Origin: Sporolactobacillus sp. CQH2019
Lineage (GTDB): Bacteria; Bacillota; Bacilli; Bacillales; Sporolactobacillaceae
Assembly: GCF_028765345.1 (NCBI RefSeq)
Contig: NZ_JARAJZ010000001.1
Span: 434,001 to 498,000 of the forward strand
Reading direction: 5' to 3'
DNA length: 64,000 nt
The position numbers and the translations under genes are program-made. The notes beneath the pieces are model-generated. The model searched no databases, had not been told where the DNA came from, and saw only the letters and a list, made by a program, of their open reading frames with translations. Numbering within the stretch: position 1 is the stretch's first letter; the number at the start of each line of letters is the position of its first letter. Shown piece by piece: positions 50,788-58,593 of the stretch.

Positions 50788-51015
50788 CTAATCTTCATTA
50801 AATTCGTTAGGATTATCTTTACTATATTCAATATTAACATCATCAACATACAGCCCGTGATTTTTCCCGTCCATTGTCTGTATGTTTACATTCGGATTAA
50901 CGAAATATCCGTTTACTTCCATTTCCGCTTTTTCAGCAGCCTCTTTATAACTTCTCGCATTTACTTTCATGTGTGCTATTCCGCTAAAGTTAGCAAAAAC
51001 ATCGTATTCTGTCAT
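50788..51015 (-). CDS. Hypothetical protein
   Basis: 75 residues. The FSGIAHMKVNARSYKEAAEKAEMEVNGYF pattern recalls the beta-alpha unit of DpnD/PcfM-like phage proteins, but the match is weak. Preceded by GAGGAG. It is in the small-gene run downstream of the XRE regulator. Confidence 0.5.
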   Translation of the reverse strand: MTEYDVFANFSGIAHMKVNARSYKEAAEKAEMEVNGYFVNPNVNIQTMDGKNHGLYVDDVNIEYSKDNPNEFNED

Positions 51016-51042
51016 TTTGAACCACTCCTCTTTTTTTAAATA

Positions 51043-51360
51043 TCATTTAACAACATAAATAAAATCTCTCATAAATTCCTTATCCAATTCTCGTTGTTCT
51101 TCGACTAGCTGCTTTCTCACTTCTGCCGTATATACATTTTGGGCAGTCCGCTTACTATGCTCATCAAGAAAGCAAATAAGTTTCGAGCCATTTTCCCTAT
51201 ATTCTATATTTTCTTCTCTTAAAATTACTTTTAATTTCTTAATTGTCTTCTTCCCATTTTTTCTCAAATCAATAACATATTCATCATTCTTATGATTATT
51301 GACAACCAGAGCATCATAAATATCATTAAATAAAATATCGCATTTCCTGACTTCGAACAT
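51043..51360 (-). CDS. Hypothetical protein
   Basis: 105 residues, not recognised; basic and charged, with a helical C-terminus (VYTAEVRKQLVEEQRELDKEFMRDFIYVVK). It lies between the XRE gene and the 75-residue gene. Confidence 0.5.
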   Translation of the reverse strand: MFEVRKCDILFNDIYDALVVNNHKNDEYVIDLRKNGKKTIKKLKVILREENIEYRENGSKLICFLDEHSKRTAQNVYTAEVRKQLVEEQRELDKEFMRDFIYVVK

Positions 51361-51450
51361 CTATCTTCACTCCTCATATTCTTCATTGTTTTCACCGGCC
51401 ATTGCAACAGATTAACTTTCACTAAATACCAGACATCGCCTCCTTATAAT

Positions 51451-51975
51451 TTATTCCTTCCATTCATCACTTTCATATTCAATTAATAATCCATGATTTT
51501 CTTTTGCGTCCTTCTCTATTTCTTGTGCCAGTTTTTTGATTTTATCTACTTCTTTTAAAATCGATTCTTTAGAGTTATGAACCATAAAATGATTCATAGA
51601 TATGTTAAGTTCTTTTTTTGCATTGATATATTCAAGGTTCATTTGCGCCAATTTATACCGAAAGTATGCTTGAAACTTAATATCATCGTTAATTTTCCGC
51701 CTTTTCCAAACTGAATACTCGGCATATACATCAATTTTCACAATATTTTCCACACCTAATGATTCAGTGAAAATTTGTGATTCATCTTCAGGAATATTAA
51801 ACACATAGCACAATTTTTTAAGATGCTTCTTAGGAATTGGTCTCCTTCCGTTTTTCCACGTTGAAATCTGCTGTGGTTTAATTTTTAGATAATCAGCGAG
51901 ATCATTTAGGCTTAATTTATATTGACTGCAAAGATAATCAATAGGATGTTGCAAAAGGTATTCCTCCCTCAACAA
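51451..51975 (-). CDS. XRE-family regulator, candidate element repressor
   Basis: 174 residues. The N-terminal helix-turn-helix is LSLNDLADYLKIKPQQISTWKNGRRPIPKKHLKKLCYVFNIPE (about residues 17-60); a helical C-terminal part without a peptidase or dimer signature follows. It is the only mid-sized repressor-like protein in the element, but unlike a normal lysogeny switch there is no divergent cro. A perfect palindrome lies upstream at 52251-52265 and a near copy at 49731, which may be its operators. Confidence 0.7.
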   Translation of the reverse strand: MLREEYLLQHPIDYLCSQYKLSLNDLADYLKIKPQQISTWKNGRRPIPKKHLKKLCYVFNIPEDESQIFTESLGVENIVKIDVYAEYSVWKRRKINDDIKFQAYFRYKLAQMNLEYINAKKELNISMNHFMVHNSKESILKEVDKIKKLAQEIEKDAKENHGLLIEYESDEWKE

Positions 51976-52393
51976 ATACCATTATAATCTTTGGTTTAAT
52001 TTAAGTCAAATATGATGTCATTATCAATATTATATTAATTTATTAGGGGATTATTATAAATCATTCTTATTTTGATGTGTAATTCCCTCGCTCGTTGGAG
52101 ATATAACAACGATCTTGTATGATCAATATAATCTGACTCGCCAAAGTTGGGCAGTGAATAAGTCGGTGAGGGCGACCTTAACTTCATCCTTACTAAAAGT
52201 AAAGTTGGTACAAGTTAAATGTTCAAAAAAGCACATTTAAGATAGACTACCTAGATTAAATCTAGCCAGATATTTCACAGTTTCATTATATAAGCCTCTG
52301 TGAGTCTCTGTAAGCATCCCAATTCATTTTCGATAGATTGTACCTAAAATCAATTTGCGTTAAATGTGGCTAATCCTGAGCATTCAAAATTAA
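51976..52393. other. Regulatory gap upstream of the XRE gene
   Basis: About 420 bases without a gene. It holds the palindrome at 52251, a GTACAAGTTAAAT sequence at 52208 related to the iteron-like sites, and GAACATTTAA-type direct repeats. It may contain the repressor promoter or part of the replication control region. Confidence 0.4.
52251..52265. promoter_or_regulatory. Palindromic operator candidate, copy 2
   Basis: CTAGATTAAATCTAG is a perfect 15-bp palindrome about 275 bases upstream of the XRE gene; it matches the one at 49731-49749 except for one base. Confidence 0.55.
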
Positions 52394-53311
52394 TCAATGG
52401 GGTATTACAAACTCCAATTTGCTGAAGTCAGCACCATATTCATCTTCACACTCATTCAGGAAAATTTCATGGCATTTCTCTTTCACGATCTGCGTAAAAT
52501 ATGCGTTGATATTCTTGATTTTCTTGATCTTCATCTGCCCTATTAGCTGCTTGAGGCTCCAGATTCCGGCTTGTGATACGTTTTCCAGCTCAATATTGGC
52601 TTTATATGCCTGTTGTTTAAGAATCGACCATAATGAGTTTATACGTTCAATGTTTAATCCGAAATGTACTTTGTAAATGATTCCAAATGTCCGATCAATA
52701 TAGTGCGGAAGATAATCAATATCTGAACCTATGGGACTTTCTTCATCTTTGCTACGATCTTTTACAGATTCTTTTGATAGATTAGAAGTTAAGATAGAGT
52801 TAGAAAACGGATCAGCCGTTAGAATTGGCTTAGTAATAGGGATCTCTGGCGTCTCAACTTGGCTATCTAATAGGTTACTAGATTGGGCATCAATACCTAA
52901 AAAAGAGCGCCAATAAGCGAAATATTGGTGTTTTGTGAAGAAATAAACGGGTTTACCACAACAATTAAATGCACCTTTACGCCGGAAAGCGATAAAGATA
53001 ATACCCGTCTTTTGCAAATCATTCATGATTCGTCTAATTGTACGCTCTGAAACGCCCCATTTTGAAAGATATTCTTGTGATGCATATGAAAATCCTAACT
53101 CACATGCAGAATAGCAGAGAAAGTCTATAGCAGCCCTTGTGCCTTCCTTGAGTCTGTACCATTTATCTTGATATAAGTTGACGATATCTTGCTTTAAATC
53201 ATTTTTGACGGTCTGTTTATCTGATTGAAGTGTTACAAATGGTTTATATGACAGCATTTGTCTAAATTGACTATGTTCTATAATCGTTCTCCGTTTCGTT
53301 CGTGTTTTCAT
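52394..53311 (-). CDS. Winged-helix plasmid/phage replication-type protein
   Basis: 305 residues from the ATG at 53311, which follows GATGAGG; the frame extends 12 codons upstream. An N-terminal winged helix (YRLKEGTRAAIDFLCYSACELGFSYASQEYLSKWGVSERTIRRIMNDLQKTGIIFIAFRRKGAFNCCGKPVYFF, about 50-125) is followed by a Ser/Thr-rich linker and a helical C-terminal domain (IWSLKQLIGQMKIKKIKNINAYFTQIVKEKC). The layout resembles replication or initiator proteins of Gram-positive plasmids and phages, but the family is not certain; a regulator is the alternative. Confidence 0.6.
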   Translation of the reverse strand: MKTRTKRRTIIEHSQFRQMLSYKPFVTLQSDKQTVKNDLKQDIVNLYQDKWYRLKEGTRAAIDFLCYSACELGFSYASQEYLSKWGVSERTIRRIMNDLQKTGIIFIAFRRKGAFNCCGKPVYFFTKHQYFAYWRSFLGIDAQSSNLLDSQVETPEIPITKPILTADPFSNSILTSNLSKESVKDRSKDEESPIGSDIDYLPHYIDRTFGIIYKVHFGLNIERINSLWSILKQQAYKANIELENVSQAGIWSLKQLIGQMKIKKIKNINAYFTQIVKEKCHEIFLNECEDEYGADFSKLEFVIPH

Positions 53312-53430
53312 GATGGTACGCCTCATCTTCATCAAATTTTGGCGCACTTAAACAGACACATTGAGGCTTGTTTTTTAAAGCCGAACAATGTATACTTGAT
53401 TTATCTAATAAATCGTATATTTAAGTACGC

Positions 53431-53460
53431 GAAACTCATCTGTTGGAGCAGATGAGTTTC
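53431..53460. other. Perfect 12-bp inverted repeat upstream of the replication gene
   Basis: GAAACTCATCTG-TTGGAG-CAGATGAGTTTC. On the plus side it is followed by ATTTTGTCTTT, on the minus side by no T-tract. It could be a weak plus-strand terminator, an operator, or an RNA stem controlling the replication gene. Confidence 0.5.
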
Positions 53461-53487
53461 ATTTTGTCTTTAACACTGCATAAAATT

Positions 53488-53694
53488 TTAAAATGTATGC
53501 TCCTTAAACGGTTTCAATAGATCGTTTACGGCGTCATCCTTGCTGTAATGCTCGTCCGCTGCAAGAGAATGGGCAATAGACAGAATTTGATGCAACATTT
53601 CTACCCTTTCAATCATGTCTTCCAGTTCATTAATTGAAATGGATCGGTCGTCAAACGAATAAGATTTTTCCAAAGAATCTAGTTCAGCGTTCAT
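53488..53694 (-). CDS. Small hypothetical protein
   Basis: 68 residues from the ATG at 53694, six bases after AAAGGA. Acidic and helical (MNAELDSLEKSY...ISINELEDMIERVEMLHQILSIAHSLAADEHYSKDDAVNDLL). Function unknown. It lies four genes from the integrase. Confidence 0.55.
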   Translation of the reverse strand: MNAELDSLEKSYSFDDRSISINELEDMIERVEMLHQILSIAHSLAADEHYSKDDAVNDLLKPFKEHTF

Positions 53695-53712
53695 GACTTT
53701 TCCTTTCAAAAT

Positions 53713-54198
53713 TTATTTCAATAGCTTTGCCTTCTGTTTCTCAAATTCTTCTTGAGTTACAGCCCCTGCATCCAACAGCTTCTTAAATTTGAGAATTTCA
53801 TCAGCAGGACTCATTGAAAAACTAGGTGCTTCAGGCTTTGAAATTTTACTGTTGATATATTGAATCGCCTGGTTAATATTTATTTTCATTTTTCCCTTGT
53901 GAAAAACAAGGCAATTTTTAGCAGCGTTAGGCCAGTTTGCTTTTTCATGCACGCCAGCCGTTACGAGTTCAATGTGTCCCCAAAAGATTCCGGTGGTTGC
54001 GTTAACCGCATCCAGTCGGTTAAATTGAATTTTGAATAGGCTTGTCTGAAAAATATTCCCTGTCCAAAATCCTTTTTTAACGATATAAACCTTTTTGTCC
54101 GTCACAATCAGCCATTCTTTGAAGACGCCGCGTAGCAAGAATTTAATCTGTTCTCCGGACTCCATATACTTTTCAACGTGTTTCAATTTTTTTGACAT
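53713..54198 (-). CDS. PH-like protein with SHOCT tail
   Basis: 161 residues. The N-terminal ~115 residues (MESGEQIKFLLRGVFKEWLIVTDKKVYIVKKGFWTGNIFQTSLFKIQFNRLDAVNATTGIFWGHIELVT) look like a bacterial PH-type beta fold. The end (PADEILKFKKLLDAGAVTQEEFEKQKAKLLK) is a clear SHOCT motif, common in phage and host proteins for self-association. Its role in the element is unknown. Confidence 0.65.
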   Translation of the reverse strand: MSKKLKHVEKYMESGEQIKFLLRGVFKEWLIVTDKKVYIVKKGFWTGNIFQTSLFKIQFNRLDAVNATTGIFWGHIELVTAGVHEKANWPNAAKNCLVFHKGKMKININQAIQYINSKISKPEAPSFSMSPADEILKFKKLLDAGAVTQEEFEKQKAKLLK

Positions 54199-54206
54199 AG
54201 GAAATG

Positions 54207-54731
54207 TCAGTCCTTTCTTTTTAAATTCATCAGCGGGTTGCTGGCTACGGCTTTGTCCTTATTTTCTGGATAAGGAAGATGGATACCCAAGATTAAAAGT
54301 GCCCTCTCAAATCCGTTAAGACGTGTCTCATAAAAATGTGTGTCTGGATGTGCTTCAGCGGCAAAATACAATTTGTCCTGTTCTGATTGCAGTTCGTCCA
54401 TGATATATTGAGGGAGATTGGCTCTGAAAGGCAGACCTGCTGCCTGAACCTTTTGATAGGTCATCAGGCGTTCCTCCTCCATTTCTCCATTTTTAGGACT
54501 GGCAGTACCTGTTACGTCGATATCCCAATCAGCGACATCCATTTTCAATGACTTTCCTTCAGTGCTAATCAAATTGGTATAGACATCTCTCAAAGCCGTT
54601 ACATCAGCAATAGCGGAGTCCCTGTCCAATGATTTTGTATCAACATATCCGTAAAGTTTTGCTTCGACAAAAAGGCGATAACATTGTTCCTGTGTTTCGG
54701 TTAGTGGTTTGATTACATTTGCTGCTGACAT
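54207..54731 (-). CDS. Hypothetical protein next to integrase
   Basis: 174 residues, not recognised. Helical N-terminus (TETQEQCYRLFVEAKLYGYVDTKSLDRDSAIADVTALRDVYTNLI), acidic middle and a GFERALLILGIHLPYPENKD segment. It lies between the integrase and the SHOCT gene. An excisionase is a typical neighbour, but there is no helix-turn-helix to support that. Confidence 0.5.
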   Translation of the reverse strand: MSAANVIKPLTETQEQCYRLFVEAKLYGYVDTKSLDRDSAIADVTALRDVYTNLISTEGKSLKMDVADWDIDVTGTASPKNGEMEEERLMTYQKVQAAGLPFRANLPQYIMDELQSEQDKLYFAAEAHPDTHFYETRLNGFERALLILGIHLPYPENKDKAVASNPLMNLKRKD

Positions 54732-54757
54732 TTGAAAGACCCCTTTGATTTGTTGGA

Positions 54758-55795
54758 TTAAATTATCCTTGAATTTTTTGGACTTCTAAATTTATTAATT
54801 GGCGAAGCTGAATCATGAACTTCTCTCATGGCTTTTATATCAATCTGAACGTATCTTCGCATGGTTCGAATATCTGACCATCCGCCCATCTTGCAAATAG
54901 TAAATGGATCTGCTCCATCAAGAACCATATTCCTAGCCCAAGTATGGCGGTATACATGACTTGTAACTTTCTTATCTTTGATTCCTGCTTTCTCTGCGTA
55001 GAATTTTAATCTCTTGTCGAAATGATTTAATCCAATTGGATCACCGTTCCATGAAAGAAAGAGCCTGTCTGTCTTAAAGTGCTGTTGGTTTTCGTTGTGC
55101 AAATCAAGCAACAATTTTGATGTTGATGTTGAAAAAGGGATCAATCTAGGTCGCCTGTTCTTAGTTTGGGCTCCATTCAACGTAATAAAACGAGTTTTAA
55201 AATCAACATCGGTAATACGGAGTCCCAACAGCTCCGATCCCCTCATGCCCGTATCTAGAAGTGTTAATATTCCGACATAATCACGAAATCCCACATAGTC
55301 ACGTTGATCAATTTGCCTTAGAATCTCTTTAATTTCGTCATCAGATAAGAAATTGGTTAAATCAATGTCAGTCCTCAAAAGTTGAATTCTTGGAGCAACT
55401 TCCAGTAAATCCTCACGTTCGAGATAATTAAAAAACGCTCGGTATGTCCGTAAACGAATGTTAATCGTCGTATCTTTTAATCCAATTCGCTGATTTTTAT
55501 CATTGATGTATTTATGGCCTGCATAACGTCTAGCATCGTATTTCAAATAAGAAATGTAATTGCGAATCATTTCAGTAGTAATTTCATCGACATATTGAAC
55601 ATTGGGATAATTTTCATTAACCCACTTTTTAAAATAGCCCCAATCTTTCACATAATCTTGAATTGTTCGCTCTCGACACCCTTCTATTTTTTTGCCACTG
55701 ATGACCATGTCGCAAGCCTGATCAAAAGTTAGTCTAGAATAGTTCTTAGCGTTGCTCCGTGATGTAATTCGACTGTGACGGATATTTTTAGGCAA
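54758..55795 (-). CDS. int: Tyrosine recombinase (integrase)
   Basis: About 345 residues. A SAM-like core-binding N-terminal domain (EMIRNYISYLKYDARRYAGHKYI) precedes the catalytic domain with all residues visible: R in DTGMRGSELLGL (near 185), H-x-x-R in TSHVYRHTWARNM (near 290) and the nucleophile Y in MRRYVQI (near 325). It recombines attP with the yutM 3' end. The start is probably the TTG at 55795, 11 bases after AGGAGG; a GTG at 55807 overlaps that site. Its ribosome binding site lies in the 3' arm of a terminator hairpin. Confidence 0.9.
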   Translation of the reverse strand: MPKNIRHSRITSRSNAKNYSRLTFDQACDMVISGKKIEGCRERTIQDYVKDWGYFKKWVNENYPNVQYVDEITTEMIRNYISYLKYDARRYAGHKYINDKNQRIGLKDTTINIRLRTYRAFFNYLEREDLLEVAPRIQLLRTDIDLTNFLSDDEIKEILRQIDQRDYVGFRDYVGILTLLDTGMRGSELLGLRITDVDFKTRFITLNGAQTKNRRPRLIPFSTSTSKLLLDLHNENQQHFKTDRLFLSWNGDPIGLNHFDKRLKFYAEKAGIKDKKVTSHVYRHTWARNMVLDGADPFTICKMGGWSDIRTMRRYVQIDIKAMREVHDSASPINKFRSPKNSRII

Positions 55796-55838
55796 AACAA
55801 AAACCACCTCCTAATTCTGATTCATCACTAGAAGATGG
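55790..55838 (-). terminator. Terminator after reconstituted yutM, including the integrase ribosome binding site
   Basis: On the minus strand CCATCTTCTA / TAGGAGGTGG is followed by TTTTTGTTTTG. The arm sequences nearly match the displaced host terminator at 22187-22222 (CATCTTCTAG / CTAGGAGGTG). The 3' arm contains AGGAGG used by int. Confidence 0.7.
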
Positions 55839-55950
55839 TTCAAAAAACAAGTTATTTTAGAGACATTGCCGATTGAATCATGAATAATCAGCAATGAAAA
55901 ATCTCTAATTTTTCATCTGAAATTTACAACCCTCAATTGTTAATCCCATT

Positions 55951-56077
55951 GTCGATCCTTCTATAAAGCAATCATCAGCAGCCGCAGTCTTTAACGGGTT
56001 CGCCCTGATCGTCGGCTGTTTTAAACGAGTGTCCGCAGCCGCATGTTGAGATGGCGTTCGGATTGTCGATCGTGAAT
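55951..56077. repeat. attR: 127-bp direct repeat inside yutM
   Basis: The copy in frame with the yutM gene; identical to attL over 117 bases plus nine more after one mismatch. The region 55839-55950 between it and the integrase terminator holds an imperfect hairpin (AGAGACATTG... / ...CAATG...TCTCT) that may be an integrase arm site, and no gene. Confidence 0.95.
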
Positions 56078-56340
56078 CCGCCGCCTGACAGATTCTGTCT
56101 GAAGTCAATGGTCACACCGTCAAGCAGCGGAGCGCTGTTCCTGTCGACAACGACTTTTAATCCGTCATTTTCAAACGCCAGATCGCCATCGATCATCTTA
56201 TCGTCAAAACCCATGCCGTACGACAGGCCGGAGCAACCGCCTCCGCCGACGCCGACGCGGAGAAACAGGTTTTCTCCGGGTTCTTCATTCATCATTTCTT
56301 TCACATGATGATTTGCTGCCTCTGTCAGAGTGATTTTCAT
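55975..56340 (-). CDS. yutM: A-type iron-sulfur carrier protein, C-terminus supplied by the integrated element
   Basis: 121 residues. It carries or transfers Fe-S clusters with three conserved Cys: GGGGCSGLSYGM (near residue 37) and the C-terminal CGCGHSF (near 98-103). An extra C-terminal tail ends VKDCGC with more cysteines. The start is the ATG at 56340, nine bases after AAAGGAG. The element is integrated so that the last 33 or so codons, including CGCG, come from the att repeat and keep the frame open. The ancestral order ndh-yutM-dapF is restored if the element is removed. Confidence 0.92.
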   Translation of the reverse strand: MKITLTEAANHHVKEMMNEEPGENLFLRVGVGGGGCSGLSYGMGFDDKMIDGDLAFENDGLKVVVDRNSAPLLDGVTIDFRQNLSGGGFTIDNPNAISTCGCGHSFKTADDQGEPVKDCGC

Positions 56341-56398
56341 CTTTTTCAACTCCTTTGCATTTTAAGTATATTATATCGTGCCGTGATTATGATCACAA

Positions 56399-57301
56399 TC
56401 AAACAGTCGATGATCGTTCCTTATTCGCATCATGAACAAACAAAGTGCCTTCGCAGATTGTTTCGGCATCTCCGGTCATGAATACATGATTGGAGCGGGA
56501 CTGCCATTCAATCGTCAGGTCTCCGCCGGCAAGATGAACCGTCACCGGCCGGTCGCCGGCCATTCTCGATTCGAGGACCGAGGCAACGACTGAAGCGCAG
56601 GCGCCCGTTCCGCAGGCCTGAGTGATACCCGAACCGCGTTCCCAAACCCGATAATCCGCCTCGTGGTCGGAGCGCGGATGAACAAAGCCGACATTGACAC
56701 CTGCGGGAAAAAGGGGATACGTATCGGCAAGCAGCGAGCCAAGCCGACGGATCGGGGCCCGATCAACATCTTCCACAAAGAAAAGGGCATGAGGATTGCC
56801 CATCGACACCGCGGTAAAACGGTAATCCACACCATCGACAGTCAAAGGTTCGCGGATGACTTTGCTGCCGGGGTCGCCGCCCTGCAGCGGTATTCTGCCG
56901 CGCTCAAGTATCGGCTCCCCCATGTCGATCGTTACTTCGTCCGCATGTCCGAAGCGGAGGTGTACTTCTGCCTCTTTATTTCCGGACAGCGTCTCGATCG
57001 TAAAGTGTTTTCGATTCACCAAACCGTGCTCATAAGCGTACTTTGCAACGCATCGCAGCCCGTTTCCGCAGTTTTTCGCTTCCGATCCGTCCTTATTGAA
57101 TATTCTCATCCGGACATCGGCCTGATTCGAGGGAAGAATCAGGATCAGGCCGTCCGATCCGATCCCCTTATATGGATCCGAGACCCGGATAGAAAGGTCG
57201 GCAGGCGAAGGGATGTCGAGTTCGCGGCTGATCCCGTCCAGATATATATAGCAATTGCCGAGTCCGTGCATTTTTGTAAAAGCAAAAGTTCTATCCCGCA
57301 T
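56399..57301 (-). CDS. dapF: Diaminopimelate epimerase
   Basis: 300 residues. It converts LL- to meso-diaminopimelate for lysine and peptidoglycan. Both catalytic Cys lie in the expected motifs: KNCGNGLRCVAKYA (near residue 76) and GITQACGTGACAS (near 225). The N-terminal FTKMHGLGN block is intact. Upstream of yutM on the same strand, as in Bacillus. The ribosome binding site is a modest GGAAGCGGAGAG. Confidence 0.95.
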   Translation of the reverse strand: MRDRTFAFTKMHGLGNCYIYLDGISRELDIPSPADLSIRVSDPYKGIGSDGLILILPSNQADVRMRIFNKDGSEAKNCGNGLRCVAKYAYEHGLVNRKHFTIETLSGNKEAEVHLRFGHADEVTIDMGEPILERGRIPLQGGDPGSKVIREPLTVDGVDYRFTAVSMGNPHALFFVEDVDRAPIRRLGSLLADTYPLFPAGVNVGFVHPRSDHEADYRVWERGSGITQACGTGACASVVASVLESRMAGDRPVTVHLAGGDLTIEWQSRSNHVFMTGDAETICEGTLFVHDANKERSSTV

Positions 57302-57321
57302 CGTTCACTCTCCGCTTCCTT

Positions 57322-57552
57322 TTATCTGAGCGCCTGAGTCGTCCAGATATAATCGCCGTCCATACTTTCAATCACAATTTTTTCATGACAGCACGGCATA
57401 ATAATATGTGTTTTAATTCCCTCGAATGCCTCTTCGATCGCCTTTTTCCTGATCGGAATCATCACCGGCGACCGATGGCAGAACGGGCATTCCTCAAAAT
57501 AAATATCGCTCATGACGCGTTCGTACGGCCAGCTATGGTGAAAATCAAGCAT
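57322..57552 (-). CDS. Small cysteine-rich protein, possible zinc-binding
   Basis: 76 residues, not recognised. It has CPFCHRSP and MPCCHEK, two Cys/His pairs about 30 residues apart, which could hold a zinc ion. The ATG at 57552 follows AAGGGAG; an internal ATG at 57513 is possible. It lies between yuzD and dapF on the same strand. Confidence 0.6.
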   Translation of the reverse strand: MLDFHHSWPYERVMSDIYFEECPFCHRSPVMIPIRKKAIEEAFEGIKTHIIMPCCHEKIVIESMDGDYIWTTQALR

Positions 57553-57574
57553 CAGGCTCCCTTCCTTCTCAATT

Positions 57575-57913
57575 TTATTCTCCCCGGCTGTCGTACCTGC
57601 GGCTTTCGTTTATGTCCTTGAATCCGTGATTATCAAGAAAACGGAAAATCGGTTTAAGCGATATAAAGCCGTCGCCAAGCACCACATGATCCGAAACTAC
57701 AAGCGGGTAAAAATATTCATCCGCCACAATCTTTTCACAGTACAGTCGGTCACTTTCAGTTATCGGATGCTCCAGATCGACATAACGGACGGTCACCGGA
57801 TTTCCATACTTGCGGGTCACCGCCGCTTCGAGCCACTCGGCCGTTGACCTGGAGGACGGGGCCTGAATGCAGCTCGCACAGAGAGCCTCCGTTCCATAAA
57901 CAGTCAGCTCCAA
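57575..57913 (-). CDS. yuzD: YuzD-like DUF1462 protein
   Basis: 112 residues. It looks like a small thioredoxin-fold protein with the VYGTEALCASCIQAPSSRSTAEWLEAAV block containing CxxC near residue 13, and a YPLVVSDHVVLGDGFISL segment, typical of DUF1462. Encoded next to the NifU-like gene but divergent from it, in the same synteny as Bacillus. It may deliver or reduce Fe-S cluster intermediates, which is inference from its neighbours. Confidence 0.78.
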   Translation of the reverse strand: MELTVYGTEALCASCIQAPSSRSTAEWLEAAVTRKYGNPVTVRYVDLEHPITESDRLYCEKIVADEYFYPLVVSDHVVLGDGFISLKPIFRFLDNHGFKDINESRRYDSRGE

Positions 57914-58123
57914 TTTATTTTCACCCCGTCGTTCAAAGCTTTATCCATACTATAACACGGGTCCGTCTTCCTGTCATCGATCGGGAGACAACGACGCTTT
58001 CTCATTGGGAAGGCAGATAAAAATTACGTTCCGCGGTAAGGAACGCTTCGGACATTCATCATAGATTTTTTTTAATAAAACAGATATAATGACTCTATAG
58101 AGCAATAGGAAGGAGTGTTTCGT

Positions 58124-58345
58124 TTGTACGACCAAGTCGAAGAGGTTCTCGAGAAGCTTCGTCCTTTTTTGCTGCGTGACGGCGGGGATGTCGAATTGCT
58201 TGAAGTGGAAGACGGCATCGTCCGTGTCCGGCTGATGGGGGCATGCGGCAATTGCCCAAGTTCGACGCTGACGTTGAAAGCCGGAATTGAACGTGCCCTG
58301 GTTGAAAACGTCCCCGGAGTGCGGGAACTCGAACAGGTTTTTTAA
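58124..58345 (+). CDS. yutI: NifU-like Fe-S scaffold protein
   Basis: About 73 residues, only the C-terminal NifU domain. [14 protein letters not shown] near residue 40 gives the CxxC cluster ligands, following [23 protein letters not shown]. The TTG start at 58124 lies eight bases after AAGGAG; a GTG three codons earlier overlaps that ribosome binding site. Divergent from yuzD. Confidence 0.9.
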   Translation: MYDQVEEVLEKLRPFLLRDGGDVELLEVEDGIVRVRLMGACGNCPSSTLTLKAGIERALVENVPGVRELEQVF

Positions 58346-58364
58346 TCAACTGAGAAAATGACGC

Positions 58365-58397
58365 ACCGCTTTGCCTTGACGGCAAGCGGTTTTTTGT
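58365..58397 (+). terminator. Terminator of yutI
   Basis: ACCGCTTTGCC / GGCAAGCGGT with one bulge, followed by T6. The gap to 58593 holds no gene. Confidence 0.75.
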
Positions 58398-58593
58398 TGC
58401 TCACTGAATATTCCCCCGGCTCCTGCCTCTGGCCGGAACACCACGCAAAGACGCCGCCGCTCTTCCGGCTAATTTTGGGGAATGCGGGCGGCGATAGACT
58501 GCTTTGTATGGTGAAATCGGTGTTGAATTGCAGATGGTTCGATTTTTTCCCCCGCCCGCCGCTGATGAAAACGCCGTCCGCTCAGAATCGAAC

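Noticed and set aside
53431-53460. Strong terminator for the small gene upstream of the replication gene
   Set aside because: The perfect stem is not followed by a T-tract on the strand of the gene; kept only as an inverted repeat of unknown role.
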